Assembly (NCBI RefSeq): GCF_002043095.1
Contig: NZ_MVOC01000061.1
Span: 1-55,307, forward strand
Length of the DNA stretch: 55,307 nucleotides
Reading direction: 5' to 3'
DNA from: Mycobacterium sp. AT1
GTDB taxonomy: Bacteria > Actinomycetota > Actinomycetes > Mycobacteriales > Mycobacteriaceae
In this document: piece after piece, positions 42,772 to 53,301 of the stretch
Numbering within the stretch: the first letter of the stretch is position 1
How the letters are laid out: each line of letters starts with the position of its first letter
The notes under the pieces: model-generated
Seen by the model: only the letters and a program-made list of their open reading frames with translations
Databases searched by the model: none
What the model was told of the DNA's origin: nothing
Translations under genes and position numbers: made by a program

Positions 42772-43941
42772 CTAGAAGAGCTTGTTCCGCTTGGACCGCT
42801 GGGACTCGGCGATCGCCCTGGCAATCCGTGCCGCCACCCGCTCGGCCTGCGTCGAGGTGTAGCCGATGAGCGACGGCCGCGACCACATTCCCAGGAACCA
42901 CAAGCCCGGCTCGGCGGCGACGTCACCGCCAACCCTCGGGGTCCCGGCGTCGGTCAGCACGCCGAGCTGGCCGACGAGCGGCTCCAGCCCGGTCCGGTAG
43001 CCCGTGGCGGCGATCACCACGTCGGCGTCGAGTCGGGTGCGGTCGGTCAGCACCACCGAGGACGCCTCGAACGCGGTCACCGCGGCGACGACCTCGATCG
43101 CACCGTCGCGGACGGCGGCGACGACCTCGGAGTGGACGATCGTCGGCGCGGCGTGCAGGCGGTGGGCCCGACTGAACGGCCCCTCCCGGGGTATCGGCAG
43201 GCCGAATTCGGTCAGATCGCCGAAGGCGGCCAGCCGGGCGCGCCGCGCCACCGCGTCGGCCAGCCGTGGCGGCAGATGGAACAGCGGCCGTGAGACCACG
43301 TCGTTTGGCCGTCCGCCGGGGCCGGTCCGCGGCAGCACGTTCGGCGGGGTGCGCACCGACAGCCACACCTTGGCGGCGCCACCGCTCGCCAGGTCGTGCG
43401 CGATCTCCAGGCCCGACGAGCCGGCGCCCACCACCAGCACCCGCTTGCCCGCGAACGGACCTGGACTTCGGTAGGCCGACGAGTGCAGCACCTCGCCGGG
43501 GAACGACGCCGATCCCGGCCAGTCCGGCAGCACCGGCGTGTGGAGGTAGCCGGTCGCCACGACGACGTGCGCGGCGCCGACGATCCCGTCGGGGGTCAGC
43601 AGGCCCCACCCGGTGGGCTTGCGCCGGACCACCCGCTCGACGGGGGTGTTCAGCCGCAGCTCGATGCCCCGCTCACCGGCGTGCTCCTCGAGATGGGCGA
43701 TCACCTGGTCCCGGGTCGGAAACACGGGAGTTCCCTTGGGATACGGCCGTTTTGGCAGATGTGAATACCGTTGGCCGGTGTTGAGCCGCAACCGGTCGTA
43801 ACGCGACCGCCACGCCGCGCCGACCCCGTCGCCGCGCTCGAGCACCACCGACGGGATCGACAGGTCGCTCAGACACAGGGCGGCAGCCAGACCCGCCGTC
43901 CCCGCTCCGACGACGACCACCTGATTCTCGGGTGCCGACAT
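42772..43941 (-). CDS. Flavin-containing monooxygenase-like oxidoreductase
   Basis: The 389-aa protein has an FAD-binding motif VVVGAGTAGLAAALCL at about 8-23, a YSHLPKRPYPKGTPVFPTRDQV segment, VVATGYLHTPVLP and a second nucleotide-binding VLVVGAGSSGLEIAHDLA. It resembles flavoprotein monooxygenases of the CzcO/YUCCA kind and lacks the F-x-G-x3-H-x3-W Baeyer-Villiger fingerprint. ATG 43941 lies two bases after the xerD stop, so it is coupled to xerD. It takes the place between xerD and parA where M. tuberculosis has an unrelated gene block. The substrate is unknown. Confidence 0.88.
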   Translation of the reverse strand: MSAPENQVVVVGAGTAGLAAALCLSDLSIPSVVLERGDGVGAAWRSRYDRLRLNTGQRYSHLPKRPYPKGTPVFPTRDQVIAHLEEHAGERGIELRLNTPVERVVRRKPTGWGLLTPDGIVGAAHVVVATGYLHTPVLPDWPGSASFPGEVLHSSAYRSPGPFAGKRVLVVGAGSSGLEIAHDLASGGAAKVWLSVRTPPNVLPRTGPGGRPNDVVSRPLFHLPPRLADAVARRARLAAFGDLTEFGLPIPREGPFSRAHRLHAAPTIVHSEVVAAVRDGAIEVVAAVTAFEASSVVLTDRTRLDADVVIAATGYRTGLEPLVGQLGVLTDAGTPRVGGDVAAEPGLWFLGMWSRPSLIGYTSTQAERVAARIARAIAESQRSKRNKLF

Positions 43942-43943
43942 CC

Positions 43944-44891
43944 TCAGCGGGCCCGTGGATGGGCGCCGGCCCACACTTCGCGCAGTGCGCTGACCGTCAC
44001 CAGCGTGTAGATCTGCGTGGTGGTGACCGATGCGTGCCCGAGCAGTTCTTGGACGACGCGGACGTCGGCGCCGCCCTCCAACAGGTGGGTGGCGAACGAG
44101 TGCCGCAGCGTGTGCGGTGACACCGACCCGGAGATGCCCGCGCGTTCTGCGGCGTCCTGCAGCACCTGCCAGGCACTCTGCCGCGAGAGCCGGCCGCCGC
44201 GGGCGTTGAGGAAGATCGCCGGGGTGCCCTTGCCGCGGCGCGCCAGGTCGGGGCGGCCGCGGACGTAATAGGCCTCGAGCGCGCTGACCGCGGGCCTGCC
44301 GATCGGCACCAGTCGCTGCTTGCCGCCCTTGCCGCGCAGCAGCACCGACCGCGACTGCACGTCGACGTCGTCAACGTCGAGGCCGACGGCCTCGGAAATG
44401 CGGGCGCCGGTCGAGTACAGCACCTCGAGAAGCGCGCGGTTGCGCAGCGTCAGCGGACCGTCGGTCTCACTGTCCCCTCCGGCGCCCTCCAGCAGCGCGA
44501 CGACGTCGTCGAGGCTGATGCTCTTGGGCAGCCGGCGGGTCGGTGTCGGCGGCTTGACCGCGCGGGCGACGTCGACGGTGGTGAGACCCTCGGCGGCGGC
44601 GAAGCGGTGAAAGCCGCGGACCGCGATGAGGGTGCGCGCCGCGGACACCGCCGACAGCGGCGTGGTGCCGAGGTCTTCGTCCCCGACTCGCAGCGACACC
44701 AAGAAGTCGGTGACGTGTTCCTCGGTGACCGCGGCGACGTCGTCGACGCCCCTGGCCGTCAGATGTGCGGCGTAGCGGCGCAGGTCGCGCTTATACGAGC
44801 TCAGCGTGTTGGCGGCCACCCCACGTTCGATGGTGAGGTGGTCGAGGTAGCCCCGGAGCTGGTCGTCCAGGGCGCCCAGGGCGGTGGTCAC
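43944..44891 (-). CDS. xerD: Tyrosine recombinase XerD
   Basis: The 315-aa protein has an N-terminal SAM-like DNA-binding domain (LSSYKRDLRRYAAHLTARG) and a catalytic domain with Arg in STGARISEAVGLD, Lys in GKGGKQRLVP, H-x-x-R in HTLRHSFATHLLEGG, and LGHASVTTTQIYT with the nucleophilic Tyr. With XerC it resolves chromosome dimers at dif. GTG 44891 overlaps the NUDIX gene stop (GTGA) and gives the normal length; an in-frame ATG 15 codons earlier lies inside that gene. Confidence 0.95.
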   Translation of the reverse strand: MTTALGALDDQLRGYLDHLTIERGVAANTLSSYKRDLRRYAAHLTARGVDDVAAVTEEHVTDFLVSLRVGDEDLGTTPLSAVSAARTLIAVRGFHRFAAAEGLTTVDVARAVKPPTPTRRLPKSISLDDVVALLEGAGGDSETDGPLTLRNRALLEVLYSTGARISEAVGLDVDDVDVQSRSVLLRGKGGKQRLVPIGRPAVSALEAYYVRGRPDLARRGKGTPAIFLNARGGRLSRQSAWQVLQDAAERAGISGSVSPHTLRHSFATHLLEGGADVRVVQELLGHASVTTTQIYTLVTVSALREVWAGAHPRAR

Positions 44892-45503
44892 CCGTTGGTC
44901 CGCCGTGCGGCGAACCTCGTCGGCTTGTCGGGCCACGGCGCGTCAACCGGGCGCAGCTCCCGAGCGTCGCGGTCGACGGCGTTGGCAGCCAAGATGCCGG
45001 ACACGGCAAGGGAATTCACGATGTCGCCGCTGAGCACCATCTCGACGGCGTCGGCGAGCGGGAACCATTCGAGCTCGAGGTCCGCCTCTTCGTCATGCGC
45101 TTCGGGCCGTCCGACGTCGGTCAGACCCGTCGCGAGGAAGATCCGGACGGATTCGTCGCTGAATCCCGCCGCCGAGATCACGTCGACCAGGACGGCCCAG
45201 TCCCTGGCCGCCAGCCCCGCTTCTTCCTCGAGTTCCCTGGCCGCACTCAGATGCGGGGCCTCGCCGCCGATGTCGAGGAGGCCGGCGGGCAACTCCCACA
45301 GCCGGCGTCCCACCGGATGCCGGTACTGATGGATCAACGCGATGTTGTTGCTCTCGTCGAGCGCGACGACGCCGACGGCGCCGAAGTGTTCGACCACCTC
45401 GCGGCGCGCCGTCCGGCCACCCGGCATGGCGACCTCGTCGGCGCGCAACGCCAGGATCTTCCCGACGTAGACGGTCTCGCTGTCGACGGTGGAGAACTCG
45501 TGG

Positions 45504-45511
<8 letters not shown>
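44888..45511 (-). CDS. NUDIX hydrolase, ADP-ribose pyrophosphatase-like
   Basis: The 207-aa protein has the NUDIX box in GGEAPHLSAARELEEEAGL with the R-E-L-x-E-E-x-G core, and a flanking WELPAGLLDIGG, as in ADP-ribose pyrophosphatases. Its length and place between pyrG and xerD match the characterised M. tuberculosis Rv1700. It cleaves ADP-ribose to AMP and ribose 5-phosphate and may clean oxidised nucleotides. GTG 45511 overlaps the pyrG stop by eight bases. Confidence 0.94.
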
Positions 45512-47252
<1,741 letters not shown>

Positions 47253-47352
47253 GGGGGCGACCTCCGTGGCGAATGGCTTGGGGCCTGCCGACCCACGGAA
47301 ACTCACCCTAACACCGACGGCGACAACTGGTGACGGACGCGCCGGTCGATCG

Positions 47353-48294
47353 CTACTGAGCGAGTGTGACGGACGACGCACCGCGCCCGATGCCGTACTG
47401 ACCAGGCCGGCCGCCGTTGGCCATTTCCTGAAGTCCGAGCACCGCGGTGATACGGCCCGACGGACGCTCGACGTCGTCGACCGTGCCGACCGCGTTGGTG
47501 AGGCTGGCGTCGGATCGGACCACCGAGACGGCGCCGGTGCCGGTCGCCGAGCCGTCGCGCCCGGCGAGCAACGTTCCCGCGCCGTGTGGTGCCAGACCTG
47601 CGGCGAAGCGTGCCACGGTCGCGCCCTGGTTGCCCGCGTCGTCGGCCAATCCGCCGCCCGTGACGATCAGGGCGGTGTCCGCGGGCCCGATTCGTTCGGT
47701 GCCGTAGGTGAGGAAGCCGGTGTCGCGAAGCGCCACCAGCACGCCGTCCCGCTGTGCGTCGTCGACTGTGGGGGCGTTCTGGTCCTTCCCGGTCAGCAGC
47801 GCGATGCCGAGCAGATCACCGGCTTGGGTGCCCTGGTCCACCGACGTGGTGCTGAGTTGACGCCCGGCGGGCACGATCGGTGAATTGATGACCGAAAGGA
47901 GCTTCTCCGAGGAATTGGCGTCGACGAACTCCGGCGTCAACGCGATCGTCCCCGTTACCGCGCCGCCGGCCTCCTCGACCAGTCGCGACAGCGAAGCTAC
48001 GTCGTCATCGGCGGCGTCGGGGGTCCGGAACATCACCACCGACTTGTCCTTCATCGCGTCGCGGATGATCCGCGGCGACATCTGTGCATCGAAGTCATTT
48101 GCTGCACTCAACTTTTCGTTGAGAGCGTTCTTCTCGTCGGTCAGCCCGTTGATTTGGTTCTGCATCTGGGTCTTGTCGTCCTTGAGACCCGCCAGCAACG
48201 TGTTGGACAACAAGCCCGACCCCAAGGCCACGCCGATCGCCAGGGCGAGGAAGACCGCCGCCAGTGAGATTGCGTGTGAGCGTAGGGAAATCAC
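47353..48294 (-). CDS. mctB: Copper transporter MctB
   Basis: The 313-aa protein has one N-terminal membrane segment (HAISLAAVFLALAIGVALGSG, residues 7-27), a coiled-coil stretch (KDDKTQMQNQINGLTDEKNA) and a long extracytoplasmic Ala/Gly-rich domain with few distinctive motifs. This is the pattern of MctB (Rv1698), an outer-membrane-linked protein that limits intracellular copper in M. tuberculosis. GTG 48294 is preceded by GGAGG. It lies between steA and pyrG as in M. tuberculosis. Confidence 0.92.
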   Translation of the reverse strand: MISLRSHAISLAAVFLALAIGVALGSGLLSNTLLAGLKDDKTQMQNQINGLTDEKNALNEKLSAANDFDAQMSPRIIRDAMKDKSVVMFRTPDAADDDVASLSRLVEEAGGAVTGTIALTPEFVDANSSEKLLSVINSPIVPAGRQLSTTSVDQGTQAGDLLGIALLTGKDQNAPTVDDAQRDGVLVALRDTGFLTYGTERIGPADTALIVTGGGLADDAGNQGATVARFAAGLAPHGAGTLLAGRDGSATGTGAVSVVRSDASLTNAVGTVDDVERPSGRITAVLGLQEMANGGRPGQYGIGRGASSVTLAQ

Positions 48295-48325
48295 GAAACC
48301 TCCGAAAGAAGTGACGGGCGACGGG

Positions 48326-49510
48326 TCAGGTGACCAGGCCCTGCACCCACAGGGAGAACTGATTCCAGTACTGGGTGACCCATTCGATGACGACGGCGTC
48401 GGCGCGTGAGACCCAGAGGGCGGCGATGACGGCGATCAGCATGGCCAGCACCAGCAGCGCGATGGCGCCACCGGACACGCGGCTGCGGTATAGCGTCGCG
48501 ACGGCCTTGGCGTCGACCAGCTTCTCGCCGACCTTCAGCCGGGTGAGGAACATCGACGGATTGCTCTGCTGGCGGGAGCGGTCGAAGAACTCCTCGATGC
48601 TGGCGTTGTGCCCCGCGGTGACGATCAAGGACGCGCCGTGATGGTCGCACAGCAGCATCGCCAGGTCGGCGGCCGAGCCGGCGGCGGGGAACGTCATGGC
48701 CCCAACCCCGAGATCCTGGATGCGCTCGAGTCCCTTGGCGTGGCCGTCGGCGTCGGCGGGCAGCACCACCTGAGCGCCGGACCGCAGCACCTCGACGCTC
48801 ATCTCCTCGGGGTCGCCGACGATGAGGGCAGGCCGGTGTCCCGCCCTGCGCAGCACGTCCGCGCCGGAGCCGACGCCGACCAGCACCGGCTGATACTCCT
48901 TGATGAAGGGCTTGAGCGCCTTGAGGTCCTCTGCGGCATCGGCCTCGTCGGCGACGATGACGACGTGCCTGCGGTGCAGGTCGACGTCGATGTCCGGGAT
49001 GCCCATGCCGTCGATCAGCAGCGGGCTCTCACTGCGGATGAACTCGATGGTGTTACCCGCGAACGCTTCGAGGTGTGCGACGAGACCAGTCTTCGCCTCG
49101 TGCATGAGGTCGTGGATCTCTTCGTCGGTGCGCTCGACGCCCAGCGCGAGGCGTCGGTCACCGGAGTAGACGCCGCCGTTGTGCAAGCGCACCTTGCTGC
49201 CGTCCTTGATCTTCTTGAAGATCTCCGGACCCGCCTCGTCGATCAGCACGACACCGTTGGCGACGAGCACCTCGGGGCCGAGGTTCGGATAGCGACCCGA
49301 GATCGACGGCGACGCGTTGACCACCGCGGCGACGTTGGCGTCGACAAGCGCGTCGGCCGTGATGCGGTCGAGGTCGAGGGCGTCGATGACCACGATGTCG
49401 CCGGGGCCCACGCGTCGGAGCAGGCGGTCGATGTCGCGATCGACGCGGGCCGTACCGGTTACGCCGGGTCGTGAGCCGGCATTACGCGAGAGAAGCGCTG
49501 ACATCTTCAT
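48326..49510 (-). CDS. steA: Cytokinetic-ring protein SteA
   Basis: The 394-aa protein starts MKMSALLSRN and contains ISGRYPNLGPEVLVANGV, GNTIEFIRSESPLLIDG, VGVGSGADVLRRAG and a C-terminal membrane segment (GGAIALLVLAMLIAVIAALWV), matching Rv1697/SteA. In corynebacteria SteA and SteB form a complex at the septum that helps control cell separation. The downstream mctB gene fills the SteB place. The start is ATG 49510; the upstream extension to 49537 is not needed. A 13-bp palindrome lies 22 bp upstream (49532-49544). Confidence 0.93.
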   Translation of the reverse strand: MKMSALLSRNAGSRPGVTGTARVDRDIDRLLRRVGPGDIVVIDALDLDRITADALVDANVAAVVNASPSISGRYPNLGPEVLVANGVVLIDEAGPEIFKKIKDGSKVRLHNGGVYSGDRRLALGVERTDEEIHDLMHEAKTGLVAHLEAFAGNTIEFIRSESPLLIDGMGIPDIDVDLHRRHVVIVADEADAAEDLKALKPFIKEYQPVLVGVGSGADVLRRAGHRPALIVGDPEEMSVEVLRSGAQVVLPADADGHAKGLERIQDLGVGAMTFPAAGSAADLAMLLCDHHGASLIVTAGHNASIEEFFDRSRQQSNPSMFLTRLKVGEKLVDAKAVATLYRSRVSGGAIALLVLAMLIAVIAALWVSRADAVVIEWVTQYWNQFSLWVQGLVT

Positions 49511-49531
49511 GGTGGGATTCTGTCGGCCAAC

Positions 49532-49544
49532 CCTCAAGTTGAGG
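49532..49544. promoter_or_regulatory. Palindrome CCTCAAGTTGAGG upstream of steA
   Basis: A 13-bp perfect palindrome (CCTCAA-G-TTGAGG) lies 22-34 bp before the steA start, in the 120-bp gap after recN, where the steA-mctB promoter is expected. It resembles half of MerR/SoxR-type operators (CCTCAA...TTGAGG), but the usual spacer is longer. Confidence 0.35.
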
Positions 49545-49630
49545 TGGAGGCGCGCCGTATCACCAGCCTCAGAAGTTACGTTCTGTCACATCTGCACCAC
49601 GAACGGGTGGGCGGTCGAGTCTCGGACGCC

Positions 49631-51391
49631 CTACTCGGCGGCTTCCTTTTGCGCCCCCTCGAGCAGCTCGCGCGCATGTGCCCGACCGCTGTCGGACTCC
49701 CCAAGCCCGGCCAACATCCGCGCCAGCTCGCCGACCCGGTCGTCGTCGTCGAGACGGCGCACCTCGCTCGACTTGGCCTTGCCGGAACCGCTGTCGACGA
49801 CGAGGTGCACGTCGGCATAGGCGGCCACCTGCGGCAGGTGCGTCACCACGATGACCTGATGCGTACGGGCCAACCGCGCCAACCGGCGGCCGATCTGCAC
49901 CGCCGCCCGGCCACCGACGCCGGCGTCGACCTCGTCGAAGACCATCGTCGTGCCCTCCGCCGACGCGGCCAGCACGACCTCGAGGGCCAACATCACGCGC
50001 GACAGCTCGCCACCGGATGCGCTCTTGGCAAGCGGCAACGCGTCGGACCCGGAATGTGGCCTGAAGCCGAACTCGACGGCGTCGACCCCGTCGTGCCCGG
50101 CGTGCACCACCTCACCCGAGGCGAGCGTCAGCGGGGCCGAGTCGTCGGCCCTGGCCAGCAGCGGACCCACCGCGATGCTGAACCCCGCTCCCGACATCGC
50201 CAGCCCGGCCAGCTCGGTCGTAACCGCCTTGGCCATCGCCTTGGCCGACTTTGTGCGCACCTTGGTGACCTCGGCGGCTGCCGCGACGACCTTGCCCTCG
50301 AGTTGGTCCACCTTCTGCTGCAGCGCCGCCAGCCCCTCCTCGGAGACGTCGAGCTGCGCCAACCGGCCGCGGGCGTCCTCGGCCCATGCCAGCACGCCGT
50401 CGACGTCGGCCGCATACTTGCGGGTCAGGTTGCGCAGCTCACCTTGGCGAGCCAGCTTGCCTTCCAGAGTGCTTGCGTCACTGGGCAATTCGGCGAGGAA
50501 GTCGCCGAGCTCGCCTGTCACGTCGCCGACGACCGCCAGCGCCTCGCCGAGCCGGTCGCCCAGAGTCCGAAGGGCGGCATCGTCGGTGGCCTGCAGCGCC
50601 GCCTTCGCCTGGCCGATGCCGTCGACCGCCGACGAAGCCCCCTGCACCGGCTCGTCCAGCTCGCCGGACAGCGCGACCCGCGCGGTTTGCGCCGCGTCAC
50701 GCAGCGCATCCAACTCGGACAGCCGGCGGATGTCGGCCACCAACGCCTCGTCCTCACCGAGCTGTGGGGCGACGGCGTCGATCTCGCCGAGTCCGAACTG
50801 CAGCCGGTCGGCCTCCAGCGCCAACTCGCGCGCCCGCTGCCTGCGATCGGCCAGATCCCGGCGCAGGGTCAACCACTCGTCACGATGCGCCCGGTACCGC
50901 GCCAACGGGGCGTCGACGTCGGCGAATCGGTCGAGCGCCGACCGCTGTTCGTCGGAGCGCATCAACCGCAGCTGGTCGTTCTGCCCGTGCAGCGCAAGGA
51001 GTTCGTTGGTGAAGGTGCTCAACGACTTGGCGGGCACACTGCGCCCACCGAGATAGGCGCGCGACGGACCGTCACGGCTGACCGAACGGGCGGCGATGAC
51101 GCTGCCGTCGTCGTCGCGGTCAGCGCCGGAGGAATCCAGGATCTCGTCGATCCGCTCGGCGACGGCACCTTCGAGTTCGGTGGTCGTGAAACGACCTTCG
51201 ACGACGGCCCGCTCGGACCCGGACCGGACCCGGCTGGCGTCGGCGCGGGCGCCACCGAGCAGGTGCAGGCCGGTGACCACCATGGTCTTGCCTGCGCCGG
51301 TCTCCCCCGTCAAGACGGTGAGCCCACGGTCGAATTCGGCGGTGGCGGACCTGATGGCCCCGAGCTCGGCGATGCGGATCTCAGCGAGCAC
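49631..51391 (-). CDS. recN: DNA repair protein RecN
   Basis: The 586-aa SMC-like ATPase has Walker A GETGAGKTM near residue 32, a QNDQLRLM Q-loop region, long helical coils, the SGGELSRVMLALEVV signature and FDEVDAGVGGRAA Walker B near the C terminus. It acts in double-strand break repair by joining DNA. GTG 51391 overlaps the nadK stop by 11 bp. No LexA-type box was seen directly in front of the gene. Confidence 0.96.
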   Translation of the reverse strand: MLAEIRIAELGAIRSATAEFDRGLTVLTGETGAGKTMVVTGLHLLGGARADASRVRSGSERAVVEGRFTTTELEGAVAERIDEILDSSGADRDDDGSVIAARSVSRDGPSRAYLGGRSVPAKSLSTFTNELLALHGQNDQLRLMRSDEQRSALDRFADVDAPLARYRAHRDEWLTLRRDLADRRQRARELALEADRLQFGLGEIDAVAPQLGEDEALVADIRRLSELDALRDAAQTARVALSGELDEPVQGASSAVDGIGQAKAALQATDDAALRTLGDRLGEALAVVGDVTGELGDFLAELPSDASTLEGKLARQGELRNLTRKYAADVDGVLAWAEDARGRLAQLDVSEEGLAALQQKVDQLEGKVVAAAAEVTKVRTKSAKAMAKAVTTELAGLAMSGAGFSIAVGPLLARADDSAPLTLASGEVVHAGHDGVDAVEFGFRPHSGSDALPLAKSASGGELSRVMLALEVVLAASAEGTTMVFDEVDAGVGGRAAVQIGRRLARLARTHQVIVVTHLPQVAAYADVHLVVDSGSGKAKSSEVRRLDDDDRVGELARMLAGLGESDSGRAHARELLEGAQKEAAE

Positions 51392-52313
51392 TGTGTCCCC
51401 GCCAGCCGGTGACCGGCAACTGGAATTTGCGTACCAGTCGGTCGGTGAACGGGGCGCTGTCCAACCGGATCCACTTCAGTGGAGTCCCGCACCGGGTGAC
51501 CTCGAGCCGGCCACCCGCAGGCACCACCATCTCGCGGCGACCGTCGCAGAACACCATGGCGTCGTACCCGGTGGCCTCCACCTCGATGGCAATGGACGCG
51601 TCCGGGCTGGTCACCATGGGCCGAGCGAACAGAGCGTGAGCGTTGTTGGGCACCACCAGGATCGACTCGAGATCGGGCCACAGGATCGGGCCGCCTGCAG
51701 AGAACGCGTACGCGGTGGACCCGGTCGGAGTCGAGACCAGCACGCCGTCGCACCCGAACGCCGAGACGGGGCGGCCGTCGACCTCGAGGACGACGCCGAG
51801 TACCCCCAGCCGGGGCCCCTTCTCCAGGCTGGCTTCGTTCAACGCCCACCCGCGCTGCTTGATCTGACCGTCGACGCGCACCACGATGTCGAGCGTCATC
51901 CGATTCTCGACGCTGTAGTTGCGGGTGACCACCTGATCCAAGACGGTGTCGATGGCGGCGGCCTCCGCTTCGGCGAGAAAGCCGATGCGGCCGAGGTTCA
52001 CGCCCAGCACTGGGATTTCGACATTGCGGGCGAGTTCTGCGGCCCGCAGGAACGTGCCGTCACCGCCGAGGACGAGCACCATCTCGCACCCTTCGGCGGC
52101 ACGCTCGTCGGCGTCGACCACCTGAATCTCGGTGCCAATGGTGTTCACGACCGAGGTATTGCTCGGGAACGGCTGATGCTCGACCTGCTCGGCGGCGAGC
52201 ACCCGTAGCCCAATTCCGTTCGCGCTGAGCACCTTCTCCACTCGACGAGCAGTTTCGGTGGCCTCGTCACGTCCGGTGTGGACGACGAGCAGCACCTGAC
52301 GTTCGCAGGTCAT
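51381..52313 (-). CDS. nadK: NAD kinase
   Basis: The 310-aa protein has the NAD kinase GGDGTFLRAAEL motif, NLGRIGFLAEAE and VSTPTGSTAYAFSAGGPI. It phosphorylates NAD to NADP and in mycobacteria uses polyphosphate or ATP (Ppnk). ATG 52313 overlaps the tlyA stop (ATGA); the longer frame to 52937 is an opposite-frame extension over tlyA and is rejected. Confidence 0.96.
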   Translation of the reverse strand: MTCERQVLLVVHTGRDEATETARRVEKVLSANGIGLRVLAAEQVEHQPFPSNTSVVNTIGTEIQVVDADERAAEGCEMVLVLGGDGTFLRAAELARNVEIPVLGVNLGRIGFLAEAEAAAIDTVLDQVVTRNYSVENRMTLDIVVRVDGQIKQRGWALNEASLEKGPRLGVLGVVLEVDGRPVSAFGCDGVLVSTPTGSTAYAFSAGGPILWPDLESILVVPNNAHALFARPMVTSPDASIAIEVEATGYDAMVFCDGRREMVVPAGGRLEVTRCGTPLKWIRLDSAPFTDRLVRKFQLPVTGWRGHSAR

Positions 52314-53119
52314 TGTGGCCCTTCTTCGATCGCTCGACGCACGGCGCTCTCCAGGGACTGGCCAAGGAGTGGACGGTCGGTCTGCGCGCGAAGGCGCAGG
52401 AAGAACTCGACGTTGCCGGACGGCCCCGGAAGCGGGCTCGACGTGACGTCGACGGTGTGCCAGTCGAGTTCGGCGGCCCTGCGCGCGACCGACAGCACCG
52501 CGTCGGCCCTGATCTCGGGATCCGACACGACACCCCCCGGCCCCACGCGCGCCTTGCCCACCTCGAACTGTGGTTTCACCATGGGAACGATATCGGCGCC
52601 CGCCGACGCGCAGGACACGAGCGCGGGCAACACCGTCGCCAACGAGATGAACGACAGGTCGGCGACCACGAGGTCGACCGGGCCCCCGATGAGGTCGGCG
52701 GTCAGCGCCCGGACGTTGGTGCGCTCCATGACCACCACGCGGGAGTCGGAGCGCAACGGCCACGCCAGTTGGCCGTATCCGACGTCGGCGGCCACGACCT
52801 GGCCCGCGCCACGATCCAGCAGCACCTCGGTGAAACCACCGGTCGACGCGCCGGCATCCAGGCAGCGGCGGCCCTCGACCGGTACGTCGAAGGCGTCGAG
52901 GGCACCGATCAGCTTGTGTGCGCCACGCGAGACCCAACTTCGCTCGTCGGCTCCGGTGACGGTGAGGTTCGCGTCGGCGGTGACTGCGGTCGCAGGCTTG
53001 GCGGCCGGCATGCCGTCGATGCGCACCCGACCGGCACCGATCAGCTCCGCCGCTTGCTGGCGGGACCGTGCCAGGCCACGTCGGACCAGCTCGGCATCAA
53101 CGCGAGCGCGCCGAGTCAC
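52310..53119 (-). CDS. tlyA: 16S/23S rRNA 2'-O-methyltransferase TlyA
   Basis: The 269-aa protein has an N-terminal S4 domain (RVDAELVRRGLARSRQQAAELI) and an FtsJ-like methyltransferase domain (CLDAGASTGGFTEVLLDRGA, the SAM motif). TlyA methylates C1409 of 16S and C1920 of 23S rRNA, and loss of it gives capreomycin resistance. GTG 53119 lies six bases after the small gene upstream. Its place after the HAD gene and before nadK is conserved in mycobacteria. Confidence 0.95.
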   Translation of the reverse strand: MTRRARVDAELVRRGLARSRQQAAELIGAGRVRIDGMPAAKPATAVTADANLTVTGADERSWVSRGAHKLIGALDAFDVPVEGRRCLDAGASTGGFTEVLLDRGAGQVVAADVGYGQLAWPLRSDSRVVVMERTNVRALTADLIGGPVDLVVADLSFISLATVLPALVSCASAGADIVPMVKPQFEVGKARVGPGGVVSDPEIRADAVLSVARRAAELDWHTVDVTSSPLPGPSGNVEFFLRLRAQTDRPLLGQSLESAVRRAIEEGPQ

Positions 53120-53125
53120 GTGTGC

Positions 53126-53293
53126 TTACCTCTCGACTGATTCCAGCGCCCGAACCAGCAGATCGTGTGCTTCTTCCAGGCTTGCCGCGATGCGCTCGAC
53201 GTCGACGTGCTCGGCGTCGTCGGCACTCGGATCGGGCAGGTCGGCGAGCAATGCCGCGACCATGGCGCGGATCTGGTCGGGATCGGTCGTCAT
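53126..53293 (-). CDS. Small conserved mycobacterial protein (55 aa, Rv1693-like)
   Basis: The 55-aa helical acidic protein MTTDPDQIRAMVAALLADL through LVRALESVER has no known domain. Its size and place between the HAD gene and tlyA match Rv1693. ATG 53293 has AAGG in front; GTG 53305, overlapping the HAD stop, would add four residues. The function is unknown. Confidence 0.85.
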   Translation of the reverse strand: MTTDPDQIRAMVAALLADLPDPSADDAEHVDVERIAASLEEAHDLLVRALESVER

Positions 53294-53301
53294 CTCGACC
53301 T

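Noticed and set aside
49544..51412. A 622-residue plus-strand open frame
   Set aside because: Antisense of recN, rich in Arg, His and Gly with no motifs.
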